DNA of 64,000 bases from Polynucleobacter victoriensis (GTDB lineage Bacteria; Pseudomonadota; Gammaproteobacteria; Burkholderiales; Burkholderiaceae): the NCBI RefSeq assembly GCF_900187875.1, contig NZ_FYEX01000002.1, positions 329,654-393,653 of the forward strand, in the 5' to 3' direction. The notes below the pieces were generated by a model. The model did no database searches. It was not told where the DNA came from and saw only the letters and a list, made by a program, of their open reading frames with translations. This document shows positions 8,556 to 17,339 of this stretch, in pieces. The position numbers and the translations under genes were made by a program. How positions within the stretch are numbered: position 1 is the stretch's first letter; the number at the start of each line of letters is the position of its first letter.

Positions 8556-8825
8556 TTACTTACGTAGACCGAGCTTTTCAATCAAAGCGCGATAACGATC
8601 AAAATCTTTACCCTTCAAATAGTCGAGCAAACGACGACGACGGCTAACCATCTTCAACAAACCACGACGGCTGTGATGATCTTTAGCGTTAGCTTTGAAG
8701 TGAGGTGTTAAATCATTGATGCGAGCAGTTAACAAAGCAACTTGAACTTCAGGACTGCCTGTGTCATTTGCTGCACGTGCGTTATCTTTAACGATAGCGG
8801 CTTTATCAGCTGTAAGAATAGCCAT
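8556..8825 (-). CDS. rpsO: 30S ribosomal protein S15
   Basis: S15 binds the central domain of 16S rRNA early in 30S assembly. The 89-residue protein is the canonical length and contains DTGSPEVQVALLTARINDLT, the HHSRRGLLKMVSRRRRLLDYLK signature and the C-terminal YRALIEKLGLRK. ATG 8825 (MAILTADKAAIV) is chosen because GGAG lies 7 nt upstream; longer in-frame extensions do not match the family. It precedes pnp in the usual rpsO-pnp order. Confidence 0.98.
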   Translation of the reverse strand: MAILTADKAAIVKDNARAANDTGSPEVQVALLTARINDLTPHFKANAKDHHSRRGLLKMVSRRRRLLDYLKGKDFDRYRALIEKLGLRK

Positions 8826-8977
8826 TTTTATACTCCATACTTGCGAACATTTGAGCTTGAACTGATTAAAAATCAGGGACTTACCCAATATGTCGTGCGA
8901 ATTGTAAAAACTGTTTCCAGTCTGCTTTTCTGTCTATTTCTAGACCCTTTCTGAGAATAACCCCAGAAAGAGCCAAG

Positions 8978-8983
8978 ATTATA
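8978..8983 (-). promoter_or_regulatory. Candidate -10 element for rpsO
   Basis: A perfect TATAAT on the minus strand just downstream of the leuA stop (8986-8988). No good -35 sits at 17 nt; the nearest, TTGAAC, is 20 nt upstream inside the leuA 3' end. Initiation near 8971 would give rpsO a leader of about 145 nt starting with a small hairpin (CTTTCTG 8947-8953 / CAGAAAG 8964-8970). Confidence 0.4.
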
Positions 8984-8985
8984 GC

Positions 8986-10530
8986 CTAAACCGTCATTTG
9001 GGCGTTCAATTTATGCTGAGACGGGTCATGGAGCTTATTCAAAGCTGCCAAGTAGGCTTTAGCAGATGCCGCCACAATATCTGGGTCCGTACCCACCCCG
9101 TTCACTATCCGACCGCCTTTTGCCAAGCGAACGGTCACCTCTCCCTGAGATTCCGTGCCAGTTGTGATGGCATTCACCGAGTACAAAAGCTGCTCAGCGC
9201 CACTTTTTACCTTCGATTCAATGGCATTGAGGGTTGCATCCACTGGCCCGTTGCCTTCAGCCTCAGAAACAAACTCTTCTTTACCAGACTTGAAAATGAC
9301 CTTAGAAAATGGACGCTCTCCTGTCTCAGACCTTTGAGATAAAGAGACAAAACGATAGTAGTCACTAGCTTCTTCAGCATTATTACCAACGATAGCCGTG
9401 ATATCTTCGTCGAAAATCTCTGCTTTTTGGTCAGCCAAAGCTTTAAATCTAGAAAAAGCATCGTTTAATTCGGTCTCGGTCTCTAACTCGATGCCTAATT
9501 CTTGCAAACGTTGTTTAAACGCATTGCGGCCGGATAACTTACCCAAAACAATCTTGTTAGCTGCCCAACCCACATCTTCAGCCCGCATAATTTCGTATGT
9601 ATCACGAGCTTTTAATACGCCATCTTGGTGAATACCTGAGGCATGAGCAAAGGCATTGGCGCCCACAACTGCTTTATTGGGTTGAACCACAAAGCCAGTA
9701 ATTTGGGAAACCATCTTGGAAGCCGGCACAATTTGAGTCGTATCAATGCCAACAGCCAAGTCAAAGTAGTCTTTGCGAGTTTTAATCGCCATCACTACCT
9801 CTTCCAAAGAAGTATTACCTGCGCGCTCACCCAAACCATTGATGGTGCACTCAATTTGACGAGCACCACCAATTTTTACGCCAGCCAATGAATTAGCCAC
9901 ACCCATCCCTAAGTCGTTATGACAGTGCACAGACCAAACTGCCTTGTCTGAATTAGGAATGCGCTCACGCAATGTTTTGATGAAATTGCCATAAAGTTCA
10001 GGCACTGCATAACCTACTGTGTCTGGCACATTGATCGTGGTTGCGCCTTCAGCAATCACCGCCTCAATCACACGACACAAGAAATCAACTTCAGAGCGAT
10101 AACCGTCTTCTGGTGAAAACTCAATGTCATTGGTGTGATTGCGGGCAAAGCGAACTGCCGCTTTAGCTTGTTCAAACACCTGATCAGGCGTCATGCGCAA
10201 CTTCTTTTCCATATGTAATGGTGAGGTTGCAATGAATGTATGAATACGCTTGGAGTTAGCGGCTTTCAAAGCTTCGGCAGCGCGACCAATATCTTTTTCA
10301 TTAGCGCGCGCCAATGAACAAACCGTCGAATCTTTAATCACTTGAGCAATCGCAGAGATTGCAGCAAAGTCCCCATCAGAACTAGCAGCAAAGCCAGCCT
10401 CAATCACATCCACTTTAAGACGCTCTAGTTGACGAGCAATGCGAACCTTTTCATCTCGCGTCATAGATGCACCAGGTGACTGCTCACCATCTCTTAACGT
10501 GGTATCAAAAATGATTAATTTATCTGTCAT
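8986..10530 (-). CDS. leuA: 2-isopropylmalate synthase
   Basis: First committed enzyme of leucine synthesis: condenses acetyl-CoA with 2-oxoisovalerate. The 514-residue protein has the catalytic TIM barrel with FDTTLRDGEQSPGASM at the N-terminus, the metal-binding HCHNDLGMGVANSL and ECTINGLGERAGN, and a C-terminal LeuA allosteric domain (about residues 390-500) for leucine feedback. ATG 10530 has GGAGA 7 nt upstream; a TTG two codons earlier is less likely. Transcription appears to be controlled by the leucine attenuator at 10563-10684. Confidence 0.97.
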   Translation of the reverse strand: MTDKLIIFDTTLRDGEQSPGASMTRDEKVRIARQLERLKVDVIEAGFAASSDGDFAAISAIAQVIKDSTVCSLARANEKDIGRAAEALKAANSKRIHTFIATSPLHMEKKLRMTPDQVFEQAKAAVRFARNHTNDIEFSPEDGYRSEVDFLCRVIEAVIAEGATTINVPDTVGYAVPELYGNFIKTLRERIPNSDKAVWSVHCHNDLGMGVANSLAGVKIGGARQIECTINGLGERAGNTSLEEVVMAIKTRKDYFDLAVGIDTTQIVPASKMVSQITGFVVQPNKAVVGANAFAHASGIHQDGVLKARDTYEIMRAEDVGWAANKIVLGKLSGRNAFKQRLQELGIELETETELNDAFSRFKALADQKAEIFDEDITAIVGNNAEEASDYYRFVSLSQRSETGERPFSKVIFKSGKEEFVSEAEGNGPVDATLNAIESKVKSGAEQLLYSVNAITTGTESQGEVTVRLAKGGRIVNGVGTDPDIVAASAKAYLAALNKLHDPSQHKLNAQMTV

Positions 10531-10562
10531 CGCCAACTCTCCAACTCACAAAAAATATCAAT

Positions 10563-10587
10563 AAAAAACCCCAGCTTGACTGGGGTT
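10563..10587 (-). terminator. leuA attenuator terminator
   Basis: On the minus strand AACCCCAG-TCAAG-CTGGGGTT followed by TTTT forms a perfect 8-bp stem with a 5-nt loop and a U-tract, 33 nt before leuA and 28 nt after the leader peptide stop. Its left arm (minus strand) can instead pair with CTGGGGT in the leader (10630-10636), giving a mutually exclusive antiterminator. Confidence 0.88.
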
Positions 10588-10615
10588 CGTGTTTGTTTGC
10601 TTTTACTCTAAGTGT

Positions 10616-10684
10616 TTAAGCGTGCACCGACCCCAGGTTTTGACCTAGTTCTAGTAGTAATAGCAGTGACAAGCTGTAATTCAT
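10616..10684 (-). CDS. leuL: leu operon leader peptide
   Basis: A 22-codon frame, ATG to TAA, containing eight leucines, five of them consecutive (residues 7-11; codons CTG CTA TTA CTA CTA), then Glu and another CTA. GGAG lies 3 nt before the ATG, a short spacing. Downstream, CTAGGT-CAAA-ACCTGG can form a pause hairpin, CCTGGGGT can form an antiterminator with the terminator's left arm, and the intrinsic terminator follows. This is the layout of classical amino-acid attenuation: stalling at leucine codons when charged tRNA-Leu is scarce would allow leuA transcription. The mechanism is inferred from the sequence, with the enterobacterial leuL system as precedent. Confidence 0.85.
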   Translation of the reverse strand: MNYSLSLLLLLELGQNLGSVHA

Positions 10685-10710
10685 AAGCTCCAATATACAC
10701 AAAAAATGAA

Positions 10711-11565
10711 TTAATTGTTAGAAAGGATATCCGAAGCTTTTTTCTTGCGCAAGCCAATCTTTTGCCAAACCCAGAAAACATAGCCAGATATCGCATAAGC
10801 CACAAACAATCCAAATAGCGCCACAGGTGGGTCACTAGAAACCAAAATAAAGCCAATGATCACCAAAATCATGACCCCAAATGGCGCTCTATAACGTACA
10901 TCCAAGGCTTTACCACTGTAGAACATTGCGTTGGATACCATGGTGATACCAGCGTAAATGGTTAAAACAAACATGACCCATGGCAAAGCGAGCTCTTTAA
11001 TAGGGAGTTTGTTATCTACCGCCAACCACACAAAACCTGCAATCAAAGAAGCAGCGGCAGGACTTGGTAAACCTTGGAAGAATCTTTTATCAACCACACC
11101 AATGTTGGTATTAAAGCGGGCTAGACGTAAAGCAGCACCTGCGCAATAAGCAAAAGCAGCCAACCAACCCCACTTACCTAAATCCTTTAAAACCCATTCA
11201 TAGGCAATCAAAGCAGGTGCCACGCCAAAGGAAACCATATCTGTCAGCGAGTCATACTGCTCACCAAAAGCACTTTGGGTATTTGTCATACGAGCTACAC
11301 GACCATCCATGCCATCCATCACCAAAGCAAAGAAAATAGCAATGGCTGCGATCTCGAAACGTTGGTTCATGGCTTGCACAACAGCAAAGAAACCGCAAAA
11401 CAAGTTAGCGGTTGTAAATGCATTTGGCAATAAATAGATGCCGCGATTACGCGGTCTTGTGGGATGCTCAGAATTAGACCCAGCCCAATCCCCCTGACGT
11501 AATGGGGTAACGTTGCTAGGCAAGCCCTTAGAAGGGCGTAATTTTCTGCGTCTAAATGTAGTCAT
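10711..11565 (-). CDS. pssA: CDP-diacylglycerol--serine O-phosphatidyltransferase
   Basis: Makes phosphatidylserine from CDP-diacylglycerol and serine in the inner membrane. The 284-residue multi-spanning protein contains the CDP-alcohol phosphotransferase motif DGMDGRVARMTNTQSAFGEQ followed by YDSLTDMVSFG, which supplies the metal-binding aspartates. The cytoplasmic N-terminus is very basic (TTFRRRKLRPSKG). It follows psd by 10 nt; together the two genes complete phosphatidylethanolamine synthesis. The leuL leader begins 27 nt after its stop. Confidence 0.95.
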   Translation of the reverse strand: MTTFRRRKLRPSKGLPSNVTPLRQGDWAGSNSEHPTRPRNRGIYLLPNAFTTANLFCGFFAVVQAMNQRFEIAAIAIFFALVMDGMDGRVARMTNTQSAFGEQYDSLTDMVSFGVAPALIAYEWVLKDLGKWGWLAAFAYCAGAALRLARFNTNIGVVDKRFFQGLPSPAAASLIAGFVWLAVDNKLPIKELALPWVMFVLTIYAGITMVSNAMFYSGKALDVRYRAPFGVMILVIIGFILVSSDPPVALFGLFVAYAISGYVFWVWQKIGLRKKKASDILSNN

Positions 11566-11575
11566 AGACTACTTT

Positions 11576-12229
11576 TTAGTCCAATCCGGGCAATTTGGCT
11601 AGTACCGTGCTTGTAGCAGATACTTTATCGCCCACACTCACCATTGGCTCTGCAGTTAATGGCAAGTACACATCAACTCTAGAACCAAAACGAATAAAGC
11701 CATAACGCTCACCTTTTTTAAGCTTGTCGCCTAGGTGGGCATAACAAAGAATTCTGCGTGCAATTAAGCCAGCAACTTGAACCAAGGTCACAGTCTGACC
11801 ATTAGCGTCAATCACTACTGCATTACGCTCATTTTCAGTCGAAGCTTTATCTAAATCAGCATTCACAAACTTCCCTGGGAAATATTCAATTTTTTTCACA
11901 GTACCATTCACTGAAGAACGGTTTGAATGAACATTGAATACGTTCATGAAAACACTAATTTTTAGCGCTTCACGATTAGCATAAGGATCGAATGATTTTT
12001 CAACAATGATCACTCGACCATCTGCTGGAGATAACACCGCATCTTTAACGAGCGGAACTAAACGTCCCGGATCTCTAAAGAATTGCAAAACAAAAGCAAA
12101 AATAATCCAGAAAGGCCAAGACCATGTGCCGCCAAAACTTGAATGGACCACAAACAAAACAAAACCTGCGATGGCCACATGTGGCCAACCTTCTTTTGCA
12201 ATGATTGGGTGCGGATAATGAACGGCCAT
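11576..12229 (-). CDS. psd: Phosphatidylserine decarboxylase proenzyme
   Basis: Converts phosphatidylserine to phosphatidylethanolamine. The 217-residue protein is the short PSD-A form. Self-cleavage producing the pyruvoyl cofactor is expected at the Gly-Ser of RFGSRVDVYLP near residue 182. SPADGRVIIVEKSFDPY and FMNVFNVHSNRSSVNGTV are typical family segments. Two hydrophobic stretches near the N-terminus anchor it to the membrane. It lies between ilvC and pssA. Confidence 0.94.
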   Translation of the reverse strand: MAVHYPHPIIAKEGWPHVAIAGFVLFVVHSSFGGTWSWPFWIIFAFVLQFFRDPGRLVPLVKDAVLSPADGRVIIVEKSFDPYANREALKISVFMNVFNVHSNRSSVNGTVKKIEYFPGKFVNADLDKASTENERNAVVIDANGQTVTLVQVAGLIARRILCYAHLGDKLKKGERYGFIRFGSRVDVYLPLTAEPMVSVGDKVSATSTVLAKLPGLD

Positions 12230-12265
12230 CTTGTCTCTCTTTCTGGATCTTTTGACTAGTTTGTC

Positions 12266-13282
12266 TTAGTTCTTGCTCTGATCAACTAACTTGTTTTTAG
12301 CGATCCAAGGCATCATCGCGCGCAACTTACCACCCACCTCTTCGATTTGATGCTCAGCAGTCAAACGACGACGTGAAATCAAAGTAGGAGCACCTGCCTT
12401 GTTTTCCAAGATGAAGCTCTTAGCATATTCGCCAGTTTGAATATCTTTCAAACATTGACGCATTGCATTTTTAGTATCTTCAGTCACAACGCGTGGACCA
12501 GTTACATACTCACCGTACTCAGCATTGTTAGAAATTGAGTAGTTCATGTTGGCAATACCACCTTCGTAGATCAAGTCAACAATCAACTTCAACTCATGCA
12601 AGCACTCAAAGTAAGCCATCTCTGGAGCGTAACCAGCTTCAACCAAAGTTTCAAAACCAGCTTTGATCAATTCAACTGTACCGCCACACAAAACAGCTTG
12701 CTCACCGAACAAGTCAGTCTCAGTTTCTTCACGGAAGTTTGTTTCGATAATGCCAGCACGGCCACCACCGTTAGCTGTTGCATATGACAAAGCAACATCA
12801 CGAGCAGAACCAGTCTTGTCTTGGTGAACAGCGATCAAGTGAGGAACACCGCCGCCTTGTGCGTATGTACCACGTACTGTATGACCAGGAGCTTTTGGAG
12901 CAATCATGATCACGTCAACGTCAGCACGAGGAATTACTTGACCATAGTGAACGTTAAAACCGTGAGCAAATGCCAAAGCAGCACCAGCTTTAATGTTTGG
13001 AGCAACTTCTTTGTTGTACACCTCAGCGATTTGCTCGTCAGGCAACAACATCATCACAACGTCAGCGCCTTTAACAGCCTCAGCAACTTCTTTAACTTGC
13101 AAACCAGCATTAGCAGCTTTGTTCCAAGATGCGCCACCTTTACGTAAACCAACTGTTACCTTCACGCCAGAATCATTTAAGTTCTGTGCATGAGCGTGGC
13201 CTTGTGAACCGTAACCAATAATTGTTACTTGTTTACCTTTGATCAAAGATAAATCTGCGTCTTTATCGTAAAAAACTTTCAT
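12266..13282 (-). CDS. ilvC: Ketol-acid reductoisomerase (NADP+)
   Basis: Second common step of valine and isoleucine synthesis: isomerises and reduces acetolactate. The 338-residue protein is a short class I enzyme. The Rossmann motif GYGSQGHAHAQNLNDSG with the phosphate-binding GLRKGGASW indicates NADPH preference. The knotted C-terminal domain has the metal ligands in DLFGEQAVLCGG and the family segment ECLHELKLIVDLIYEGG. It starts 41 nt after ilvH. Confidence 0.97.
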   Translation of the reverse strand: MKVFYDKDADLSLIKGKQVTIIGYGSQGHAHAQNLNDSGVKVTVGLRKGGASWNKAANAGLQVKEVAEAVKGADVVMMLLPDEQIAEVYNKEVAPNIKAGAALAFAHGFNVHYGQVIPRADVDVIMIAPKAPGHTVRGTYAQGGGVPHLIAVHQDKTGSARDVALSYATANGGGRAGIIETNFREETETDLFGEQAVLCGGTVELIKAGFETLVEAGYAPEMAYFECLHELKLIVDLIYEGGIANMNYSISNNAEYGEYVTGPRVVTEDTKNAMRQCLKDIQTGEYAKSFILENKAGAPTLISRRRLTAEHQIEEVGGKLRAMMPWIAKNKLVDQSKN

Positions 13283-13323
13283 GCTATTTCCTATGTAATA
13301 TCAGTTTGTTGTTTGTTAAAAAT

Positions 13324-13815
13324 TTATACCTTCAAGATACGCTCACCGCGACCAACACCTGAGCAACCAGTTCGGACTGTTTCCAAAATGGCGCCGCGAT
13401 CTGTGGCTTCAATGAATGCATCTAATTTACTGCTGTCGCCTGTCAATTCAATGGTGTATGCCTTATCCGTGACATCGATGATACGCCCGCGGAAGATGTC
13501 AGTAATACGTTTCATCTCTTCGCGTTCTTTACCAACAGCACGAACCTTGATCAACATGAGCTCGCGCTCAATGTGAGGACCGTCTGTTAAATCAATCACC
13601 TTCACCACTTCAACAAGGCGATTCAAATGCTTGGTAATTTGCTCAATCACATCTTCAGAACCAACCGACACAATTGTCATACGTGACAAAGATGGGTCTT
13701 CTGTAGGTGCCACTGTCAAAGTTTCAATGTTGTAACCACGGGCTGAAAACAAACCCACCACACGAGACAAAGCACCTGGCTCGTTCTCTAAAAGGATAGA
13801 AATAATATGGCGCAT
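13324..13815 (-). CDS. ilvH: Acetolactate synthase small (regulatory) subunit
   Basis: Regulatory subunit of acetohydroxyacid synthase, which confers valine feedback inhibition and raises activity of the large subunit. The 163-residue protein starts with an ACT domain (MRHIISILLENEPGALSRVVGLFSARGYNIETL, about residues 2-75) and has the C-terminal regulatory domain with the ELTGDSSKLDAFIE segment. ATG overlaps the ilvB stop by one base (TAATG), suggesting coupled translation. Confidence 0.96.
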   Translation of the reverse strand: MRHIISILLENEPGALSRVVGLFSARGYNIETLTVAPTEDPSLSRMTIVSVGSEDVIEQITKHLNRLVEVVKVIDLTDGPHIERELMLIKVRAVGKEREEMKRITDIFRGRIIDVTDKAYTIELTGDSSKLDAFIEATDRGAILETVRTGCSGVGRGERILKV

Positions 13816-15587
13816 TACAAGTCCTCACTTCCTAAGAGCATTTCTGTGATGCCCTTGCCAGCTTGAACCATTGGCCATACGTTTTCTGTAGGGTCAGTTT
13901 GGAAATCCATGAACACTGTTCGATCTTTCATCTTGAAGGCTTCACGCAATGCAGGCTCAACGTCTGACTTTTTCTCAATACGCATACCTACGTGTCCATA
14001 GGCTTCAGCCAACTTCACAAAGTCAGGTAATGAATCCATGTATGAACTTGAATAGCGCTTGTTATAAGTCAACTCTTGCCACTGACGAACCATACCTAAG
14101 TAACGATTGTTCAGTGCAACCACCTTCACTGGTGTGTCGTATTGTTTGCAGGTTGATAGCTCTTGAATACACATTTGGATAGAGCCTTCACCCGTGATAG
14201 TTACAACCTCATCATCAGGGAATGCTTTTTTGATACCCATTGCATATGGCAAACCAACACCCATGGTGCCAAGACCACCGGAGTTAATCCAACGACGTGG
14301 CTTATCAAATTTATAGAATTGAGCTGCCCACATTTGATGCTGACCAACGTCAGAACAAATGAACGCATCACCCTTTGTTAATTCCCAAATTTTTTCAACA
14401 ACGTACTGTGGCTTAACAATTTCTGAATCGCGATCAAAACTTAAGCAATCTTTCTTGCGCCACTCATTAATTTGTGACCACCAAGCATCTAACTTAGCTT
14501 TGTTCTTCAATGGGCCGGCAGCCTTAATCATTGCCGACATCTCAATCAATACATCTTTGAGATCGCCAACGATAGGTACATCGACCTTCACGCGCTTAGA
14601 AATCACTGATGGATCGATATCGATGTGAATGATTTTTCTAGGCACGCTAGAGAAGTGGCCTGGGTTACCAATCACACGGTCATCAAAGCGAGCACCGATA
14701 GCAATCAAAACATCGCAATGCTGCATTGTCATGTTTGCTTCGTATGTGCCATGCATACCCAACATACCCAAGAAACGCGGGTCTGTACCTGGGAAACCGC
14801 CCAAGCCCATCAAGGTATTTGTTACTGGGTAACCAAGTAAATCAGCAAACTCTTTTAACTCAGGAGCTGCGTCAGAAAGAATCACACCACCACCTGTATA
14901 GATGTATGGGCGCTCAGCTTCTAACAACAACGAAATCGCTTTGCGAATCTGACCACTATGACCTTTGTTCACAGGGTTATAAGAACGCATTGTTAATTCA
15001 CTTGGATAATTAAAGCGCGCCTTTTGGAAAGACACGTCTTTAGGAATATCCACCACAACTGGACCAGGACGGCCAGTTCTAGCAATATGGAAAGCTTTTT
15101 TCAAAGTCAAAGCCAAATCAGCTGGATCTTTAACCAAGAAATTATGTTTAACGATAGGACGAGTGATACCAACTGTGTCGCATTCTTGGAATGCATCTTC
15201 ACCAATAGCGGCCGTTGGCACGTTACCGGTAATGATCACCATTGGGATCGAATCCATATAGGCAGTAGCAATACCTGTTACGGCATTGGTTACACCAGGA
15301 CCTGAGGTCACTAGAGCAACACCTACTTTACCTGTGGCACGAGCATAACCATCGGCAGCATGGACAGCTGCTTGCTCATGGCGCACCAAGATATGTTCAA
15401 ACTTATCTTGTTTGAAAATCTCGTCGTAGATAAATAAAACAGAACCGCCTGGGTAACCCCAGACATATTCCACACCTTCAGCATGAAGAGCATGGACCAA
15501 GATCTCAGCACCAATCATTTCTGGGCCGTCTTGGCTTTGATTTTTGTTAGCAGGGTTCAAAAGTTCCGCGCTGTTGTTTGCATTCAT
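13815..15587 (-). CDS. ilvB: Acetolactate synthase large (catalytic) subunit
   Basis: Catalytic thiamine-diphosphate enzyme of branched-chain amino acid synthesis. The 590-residue protein has the N-terminal pyrimidine-binding domain with the catalytic Glu in VRHEQAAVHAADGYAR, a central domain, and the C-terminal diphosphate domain with ITGEGSIQM...NN. The ThDP motif begins GEG rather than the common GDG. The start ATG has GGA 9 nt upstream. The 197-nt gap to the divergent sigma gene was examined and holds no leader peptide rich in Ile, Val or Leu, so no attenuator is claimed. Confidence 0.97.
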   Translation of the reverse strand: MNANNSAELLNPANKNQSQDGPEMIGAEILVHALHAEGVEYVWGYPGGSVLFIYDEIFKQDKFEHILVRHEQAAVHAADGYARATGKVGVALVTSGPGVTNAVTGIATAYMDSIPMVIITGNVPTAAIGEDAFQECDTVGITRPIVKHNFLVKDPADLALTLKKAFHIARTGRPGPVVVDIPKDVSFQKARFNYPSELTMRSYNPVNKGHSGQIRKAISLLLEAERPYIYTGGGVILSDAAPELKEFADLLGYPVTNTLMGLGGFPGTDPRFLGMLGMHGTYEANMTMQHCDVLIAIGARFDDRVIGNPGHFSSVPRKIIHIDIDPSVISKRVKVDVPIVGDLKDVLIEMSAMIKAAGPLKNKAKLDAWWSQINEWRKKDCLSFDRDSEIVKPQYVVEKIWELTKGDAFICSDVGQHQMWAAQFYKFDKPRRWINSGGLGTMGVGLPYAMGIKKAFPDDEVVTITGEGSIQMCIQELSTCKQYDTPVKVVALNNRYLGMVRQWQELTYNKRYSSSYMDSLPDFVKLAEAYGHVGMRIEKKSDVEPALREAFKMKDRTVFMDFQTDPTENVWPMVQAGKGITEMLLGSEDL

Positions 15588-15784
15588 TTTCTTTAGTCCT
15601 TTGCAATTTTCGGCAAAAAATTGTTTGGGCTACTCTGGCTCCGTGCTTGTGGCTCGGGTTCGAGTGGCGGTCGCTTAATCCGGGAAAAAACCATCTCATG
15701 AAAGGTCCGGTAAGTCGAACCAATGATTTTATCTCATAACGCCCTATTAGGGGTAGGTTTATTAACCGTTGTCTAATAGAGGGC

Positions 15785-16366
15785 ATGGCATCAGAAAAAG
15801 AACTGTCCGACTTCCTGAAGGAAGTAGAGGCAAAATCCTTCAAACGCACCGTATTTGCTACACGGGACGAGGAGGCAGCCTTGGATATTGTTCAAGAAAG
15901 CATGATGAAATTGGCTGAAAAATACGGCCAACAAGACATCAGCGAGATTCCACTGATCTTCACCAGAATCCTCCAAAACACCACTCTTGACTGGTTTAGG
16001 CGCCAAAAAACCCAAAATACCTGGGTAAGCCTGTTTTCAGCGCTAAAGGGGGGTAACAAAGACGGTGGCGACGAGTCAGACTACTCTGATCCACTCGAAT
16101 TCATTGAATCTAAAGAAGAAAATCTTGGATTTGAAGACGGTTCCACCATTATGGAACGCAAACAATTGATAGAAATCATGGAAACTGAAATCTCAAAACT
16201 ACCATCACGTCAACGAGAAGCCTTCCTCATGCGTTATTGGGATGACTTAGGTATTTCTGAAACAGCCAAATTGATGGCTTGCTCAGAGGGTAGCGTAAAA
16301 ACACACTGCTCTCGGGCAGCTGCAACTTTGGCGAAAGCCCTTAAAAAACAAGGATTTAAACTGTGA
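15785..16366 (+). CDS. ECF-type RNA polymerase sigma factor
   Basis: A 193-residue sigma-70 family factor with region 2 (about residues 25-80, including the promoter-melting segment FTRILQNTTLDWFRRQK) and region 4 (about residues 130-190, IMETEISKLPSRQREAFLMRYWDDLGISETAKLMACSEGSVKTHCSRA), joined by an acidic linker. The N-terminus MASEKELSDFLKEVE matches a sigma factor common in Burkholderiales. The regulon is not evident. The stop overlaps the next gene as GTGA. The DUF3619 protein that follows has the topology of a membrane anti-sigma factor. Confidence 0.9.
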   Translation: MASEKELSDFLKEVEAKSFKRTVFATRDEEAALDIVQESMMKLAEKYGQQDISEIPLIFTRILQNTTLDWFRRQKTQNTWVSLFSALKGGNKDGGDESDYSDPLEFIESKEENLGFEDGSTIMERKQLIEIMETEISKLPSRQREAFLMRYWDDLGISETAKLMACSEGSVKTHCSRAAATLAKALKKQGFKL

Positions 16367-16836
16367 GCATCGATACTAGAAACAACCCATCGACGACCAA
16401 TGCGGAGTTGCGCGTGGCGATGCTCGCTCGCGATTTACTGGATGAAAGTTCAGGAAAGCTACCAACTCACGTTTCAGAACGCTTAGCTGCAGCCAGAAAA
16501 TCTGCCTTAGCAGCACATGCAACCCAGAAAAAACCAGTCTGGCAGAAAGAATTTGCCATGCCAGGATTTGGCAATCTACACAGCATTGGTTCAGATTGGC
16601 GCAATAAAGCCTGGGGCACTTTAGGTGCCGCCCCCATCTTCGCGCTTGTTTTAGGCATCTTCTTGATCTCTAACTGGCAACAAGATGAGCGTATTCGTGA
16701 CATAGCAAAAGTCGATAGCGCTATTTTGGTAGATGTGGTGCCGCCAGAGGCATACAAAGACAATGGTTATGTGCGCTTCTTGATCACCAATGGCAAAGAC
16801 TTGGTTGTTGAAGAAGATGAGGAAGAAAAAATCTAA
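16363..16836 (+). CDS. DUF3619 family membrane protein, possible anti-sigma factor
   Basis: A 157-residue protein with a GTG start overlapping the sigma gene stop by 4 nt. The N-terminal cytoplasmic part (residues 1-80) includes LPTHVSERLAAARKSALAAH, typical of DUF3619. A single membrane helix follows at about residues 88-106 (APIFALVLGIFLISNW), then a periplasmic part ending in an acidic EEDEEE tail. Translational coupling and topology suggest a membrane anti-sigma factor for the adjacent ECF sigma. This is inference: no HCC zinc motif is present. Confidence 0.8.
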   Translation: MSIDTRNNPSTTNAELRVAMLARDLLDESSGKLPTHVSERLAAARKSALAAHATQKKPVWQKEFAMPGFGNLHSIGSDWRNKAWGTLGAAPIFALVLGIFLISNWQQDERIRDIAKVDSAILVDVVPPEAYKDNGYVRFLITNGKDLVVEEDEEEKI

Positions 16837-16869
16837 TTAAGATTTATCTTCTTTGGATCATTCAAAAAC

Positions 16870-17334
16870 ATGAAATACCAAAATCAATATATCTATTCAA
16901 GCTATCGCGTGATTGGTCGCGTGATGGTGATGTTAGCTTTGATATTTGGTTGCCAACTATCTGCTCATGCTCAAACATGGCAACAACTTAATGATCAACA
17001 ACGTTTGGTGCTAGCTCCACTCGAAGATGACTGGGCATCACTGACAAAAGCGCGACAAAAAAAATGGTTAGAAGTGGCCAATCGTTACCCACAGATGTCT
17101 GATGCCGAAAGATCAACCCTTCAATCAAGAATGACTGAATGGGCAAAGCTATCGACAGCTGAGCGCCAAATAGCCAGAGATAACTATCTACGCACACTCA
17201 AAATTTCTCCAGAGAAAAAGGCGGCTGCTTGGGAAAGCTATCAACAGCTATCTGACGAAGATAAGAAAAAGTTAGCAGATAAAAAAGCGTCTACCAGCAA
17301 ACCCACCACGGTCACATCACCAACGCTAAAATAG
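16870..17334 (+). CDS. DUF3106 family exported protein
   Basis: A 154-residue protein with an N-terminal hydrophobic signal (about residues 16-34, ending AHAQ) and a helical Trp-containing body of repeated short motifs (QQRLVLAPLEDDW, RQKKWLEVANRYPQMS, RMTEWAKLSTAERQIA, KKAAAWESYQQLSDEDK) typical of DUF3106. The tail is Lys/Thr/Ser-rich. Probably periplasmic. Function unknown; the conserved position after an ECF sigma and DUF3619 suggests a shared envelope role. The Shine-Dalgarno is weak. Confidence 0.8.
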   Translation: MKYQNQYIYSSYRVIGRVMVMLALIFGCQLSAHAQTWQQLNDQQRLVLAPLEDDWASLTKARQKKWLEVANRYPQMSDAERSTLQSRMTEWAKLSTAERQIARDNYLRTLKISPEKKAAAWESYQQLSDEDKKKLADKKASTSKPTTVTSPTLK

Positions 17335-17339
17335 CGCTT

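Noticed and set aside
15588..15784. A possible ilvB attenuator like that of leuA
   Set aside because: No leader frame rich in Ile, Val or Leu, and no intrinsic terminator with a T-run before ilvB.
15547..15849. A 100-codon frame antisense to the sigma gene and overlapping the ilvB start
   Set aside because: It conflicts with two well-supported genes and has shadow-frame composition.
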